DNA of 31,696 nt from NCBI GenBank assembly GCA_003153055.1, contig PMBV01000024.1, forward strand, positions 1 through 31,696, read 5' to 3'. Source of the stretch: Myxococcales bacterium (GTDB taxonomy: Bacteria; Myxococcota; Myxococcia; Myxococcales; Myxococcaceae). Below are positions 29,411 to 31,696 of the stretch, piece after piece. A program made the translations under genes and the position numbers. The stretch's first letter is position 1. Every line of letters begins with the position of its first letter. Under the pieces are notes generated by a model. That model was not told where the DNA came from. It searched no databases and saw only the letters and a program-made list of their open reading frames with translations.

Positions 29411-31519
29411 TCAGACCCTCCGGTTTCCGCCGACGAGCATTCGATCGGCCGGCATGCGAATCGCGAACTGGGCGACGAGCGTGCGGCTCTCGCCCGGCGG
29501 AACGGTGACGACCCAGCGTCGAGCCCCGCGAACCACGCCCTGACCATCGAGCGGCGTGTCGATGCGCTCCCAGGGCGGCTGCACCAGCGGCTCCTCGACC
29601 TTCACGTCCTTCTCGTCGTCCGGCATCACCGACGGCACCCGCTCTCGCACCTCGACCTTCGCGGGCGTGGCGAGGCGGTTGTTGAGCTCGACCTCGATCT
29701 CGTGCGGCAAGAGCGTCGACCCGCTCAAGAACCCTCCGGTGTTCTCCTTGAACGACGTCTTGCGGGCCACCTTGATGGCCTCCTCGACACCGAGGCCCAG
29801 GCGGTGCGTGGCGTCGGCCCGGGGTGGAACAGCCGGGAGCCGAGTCGTCATGAGGAACTCGTCACCCACGGTGACGTCGACCGGCCCGGGGAGCAGGGCC
29901 GCTGAGCCACGGTTGCTGACCTGCAGCGTCCGATAGACCTTCGACTCGACCGCGGGCACGCAGACGTACTCCGGCGTGAGGCCCACCTGACACGAGGTCA
30001 CTGCCACGCTGACCCATTTCCCCTTCGAGGGCACATCGACCCTCGCGGCGCACTCATACCGGTAGTCGAAGGAGTCGACCGACGAGACGGGGTTGGCGTT
30101 CCCAGGGAGGCCCAGGCTTCGCACGCCGAGGGCGGCTCGACGCGCCTTCGCCACGATGGCCACCAGCACGTCGACTTGCACGCTCACCCCGACGAGGAAC
30201 ATCGAGTCCCACTCTCCCATCGATTGGAGCCGCCCCCGCGCCGGGCCCTGAGGCCCCGACATCACCAGTCGCTCGTAGTCCTGCATCGCCGCGTCGAGGC
30301 TGCCCTTGGGCTCGGGGGGCAGAGGAGCGGGCTCGCCGAAAGCAAGCGTGTCGTCGGCCGGCTCCGGTGCCGCGTCGGCTTCTTCCTCCGCCACCTTCGA
30401 GCGCTCCCGGCGAGCCATGCCCCCCAGCGCACCTGCGAACCCCATGCTCCTGGAAGGGGCTGGCGCGGCGACCGGCATTGCCATGGGCATGGGGGCTTGG
30501 AGCATGGGCGCCGGCGGGAGCGGGAGCGCGGAGGGGCGGGGAGGAGCGCTTCCAGGAGCACGTTCCTCTCTCGCATTCTTGGCCATCGGTTTCGCTGCCG
30601 GTGGAGCAGGGACGGGCAGGGGCCCCATCGAATCGAACCCGGCGAAGAGCTCGTCGAGCCCCGCGGGTGGCTCCCTCCACCCGGTGCGTGTGCGCTCGGC
30701 CTGCCGGCGCCCGATCTTGAGCGCGCGGAGGACCGGCACGTCGGTCCGTCTCGCCAGCGAAGCCGTCGACAACCAGAGCTCGACGCGACTCCAGTCTTCG
30801 CCAGTATTCTGGGCGATCGCCGCGCGCATCGTGAGGGCGCCCGAGGCCAGCCCTCGCGCGAGCCTGAGCTGGTACGAGGGCACCCAGCGGGCCCCTGGAA
30901 CCCGGTACTCGACCCCCAGCTCGACCCCCTCGTTCGCGACCTCGGCGAGGGTCACCACGGCCACCCGCTCGAGGCGGGCCCGCTCGGAGCGCTTCGCCGT
31001 GGAGGACTCGCGGAGCCGTCGTTGCCGCAACTCGAGCTCTCGCTGGGCGTCCTCCAGGTTTTGGTTGATGCTCCTCCGCTCGGCCAGGTGCCCCTCGAGC
31101 TGGGCGTCGATGAAGTCAGCCAACGCCAGCACCGACGCGACTGGCGCCGCCCGGGGTGGCTCGCCGCGCTTTGGCTCGTGGAACTTGGGGGTGAGGCCAC
31201 GGAGCTCGTCGATCTCGGAGTCGACCCGGGCCAGGCGTTGCTGCAGCCGAGCGAGGGCCTCCTGCGCCGTTTCCAGGACCTTCGCCTCGGCTGGGACATC
31301 AGGCTCGTCGACCAGCTGCACGTCGAAGTGGGCCCTCACGTCTTGCACCCGGCCCACGCCGGCGAGCACCCGAGCGCGGAGGGACCCTGCCTCCATCGAC
31401 AGGGGCAGGCCGCCGATCCGCACCTGGCGCGAGGCCTCGGTCAGTCGAGCCCGCCTCAGGCAGACGGCGCCTTCGCGGTAGACGGTGACGGCGTCGAGCG
31501 TAGACGGGAATGTCGTCAT
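29411..31519 (-). CDS. DUF4139-family protein, first of a tandem pair, with long Pro/Met-rich linker
   Basis: The 702-residue product begins with the DUF4140 pattern (LDAVTVYREGAVCLRRARL) and then a coiled-coil region (about 78-180; AQEALARLQQRLARVDSEID, later AQRELELRQRRLRES). DUF4139 starts near residue 195 (VELGVEYRVPGARWVPSYQL, MRAAIAQNTGEDWSRVELWLSTA). It is interrupted by a low-complexity linker at about 285-400, rich in Pro, Ala and Met (PPAPMLQAPMPMAMPV), and resumes with VDSFDYRYECAARVDVP through to VEVRERVPSVMPDDEKDVKV. The interrupting loop is usual for the family, but long here. The ATG has GAGG upstream. No export signal is seen. Its stop codon is 4 nt from the start of the second paralogue, so the pair likely forms one complex. 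Function is unknown; family name only. Confidence 0.86.
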   Translation of the reverse strand: MTTFPSTLDAVTVYREGAVCLRRARLTEASRQVRIGGLPLSMEAGSLRARVLAGVGRVQDVRAHFDVQLVDEPDVPAEAKVLETAQEALARLQQRLARVDSEIDELRGLTPKFHEPKRGEPPRAAPVASVLALADFIDAQLEGHLAERRSINQNLEDAQRELELRQRRLRESSTAKRSERARLERVAVVTLAEVANEGVELGVEYRVPGARWVPSYQLRLARGLASGALTMRAAIAQNTGEDWSRVELWLSTASLARRTDVPVLRALKIGRRQAERTRTGWREPPAGLDELFAGFDSMGPLPVPAPPAAKPMAKNAREERAPGSAPPRPSALPLPPAPMLQAPMPMAMPVAAPAPSRSMGFAGALGGMARRERSKVAEEEADAAPEPADDTLAFGEPAPLPPEPKGSLDAAMQDYERLVMSGPQGPARGRLQSMGEWDSMFLVGVSVQVDVLVAIVAKARRAALGVRSLGLPGNANPVSSVDSFDYRYECAARVDVPSKGKWVSVAVTSCQVGLTPEYVCVPAVESKVYRTLQVSNRGSAALLPGPVDVTVGDEFLMTTRLPAVPPRADATHRLGLGVEEAIKVARKTSFKENTGGFLSGSTLLPHEIEVELNNRLATPAKVEVRERVPSVMPDDEKDVKVEEPLVQPPWERIDTPLDGQGVVRGARRWVVTVPPGESRTLVAQFAIRMPADRMLVGGNRRV

Positions 31520-31601
31520 GATGGTCCTCGGGCTGTGACGGTAGACGCGCCCGAAAGACTCTACTCACAGGGCTGAGCCGTGAGCAGGACCATCAACCGA
31601 C

Positions 31602-31614
31602 TCACCTCAGGTGA
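31602..31614. promoter_or_regulatory. 6-1-6 palindrome upstream of the DUF4139 operon
   Basis: TCACCT and AGGTGA flank one base, a perfect 13-bp palindrome 83-95 nt upstream of the ATG at 31519. It could be an operator for the tandem DUF4139 genes, but chance occurrence is possible. No clear -10 or -35 is recognised in this region (31520-31696). Confidence 0.25.
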
Positions 31615-31680
31615 CTGGTGTGAAGCGCCGACCGAGCCCGAACGCAGAGACGCGAGCCGCGCGAGGAAGAGGCCCGCGGG

Positions 31681-31696
31681 AATACTTGTCGGTATT
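31681..31696. repeat. Short AT-rich inverted repeat at the window edge
   Basis: AATAC and GTATT flank a 6-nt spacer, in a GC-rich setting. It may be part of a promoter or operator for the DUF4139 operon or for a gene beyond the edge. The right boundary is cut off by the window. Confidence 0.2.

Noticed and set aside
30176..31576. Long open frame on the plus strand opposite the first DUF4139 gene
   Set aside because: The minus-strand gene has clear family motifs, coiled coil and a ribosome-binding site. The plus-strand frame has none of these.

Overview
The window looks like chromosomal DNA from a high-GC myxobacterium-like member of the Myxococcota. This rests on the strong G/C bias at third codon positions, on several PilZ, DUF4388, Roadblock/LC7 and V4R proteins, on a PP2C phosphatase fused to a cyclic-nucleotide-binding domain, and on a large Rpn-family nuclease. 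The genus cannot be fixed from sequence reading alone. The region is densely coded, and no gap without a gene exceeds 300 bases.

Layout. Positions 1-995 hold the N-terminus of an HtrA-like protease running off the left edge (minus strand) and a divergent small secreted protein. A quinone-oxidoreductase-like enzyme (1008-1991, minus) is divergent from a tightly packed housekeeping run: accD, folC, grpE and a complete HtrA-type periplasmic protease (2111-6159). A perfect 9-bp inverted repeat lies between the two directions. A PilZ protein (6163-6828, minus) is divergent from a seven-gene cluster (6911-12812): DUF4388 protein, TPR protein, orphan ParA/MinD-type ATPase, two Roadblock-like proteins, a V4R-like protein and a small orphan. 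The last six genes are chained by start/stop overlaps or very short gaps. This is the most likely undescribed system in the window.

Next come a secreted protein (12727-13338, minus), a minimal PilZ protein, an ArnT/PMT-like membrane glycosyltransferase, a large glutamate dehydrogenase (minus), a tRNA-Thr(CGT) with promoter and terminator (minus), the small zinc protein YacG, the PP2C-cNMP-binding fusion, a roughly ten-repeat carboxypeptidase-regulatory-like surface protein, coaBC, a family 4 uracil-DNA glycosylase, an esterase-D-like hydrolase and argS. The right end, all on the minus strand, carries an Rpn-family nuclease and a coupled tandem pair of DUF4139 proteins.

How the genes fit together. 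accD, folC, grpE, coaBC, argS and yacG are core metabolism and maintenance. The signalling content (two PilZ proteins, PP2C-cNBD, DUF4388/ParA/Roadblock/V4R) points to a cell with complex intracellular regulation. The ParA-Roadblock-V4R operon has the parts expected of a spatial-positioning or polarity switch: an ATPase that can make gradients, Roadblock scaffold or regulator subunits, a possible ligand or redox sensor, and TPR/DUF4388 adaptors. That role is inference. The domain assignments come from motif reading without database searches.
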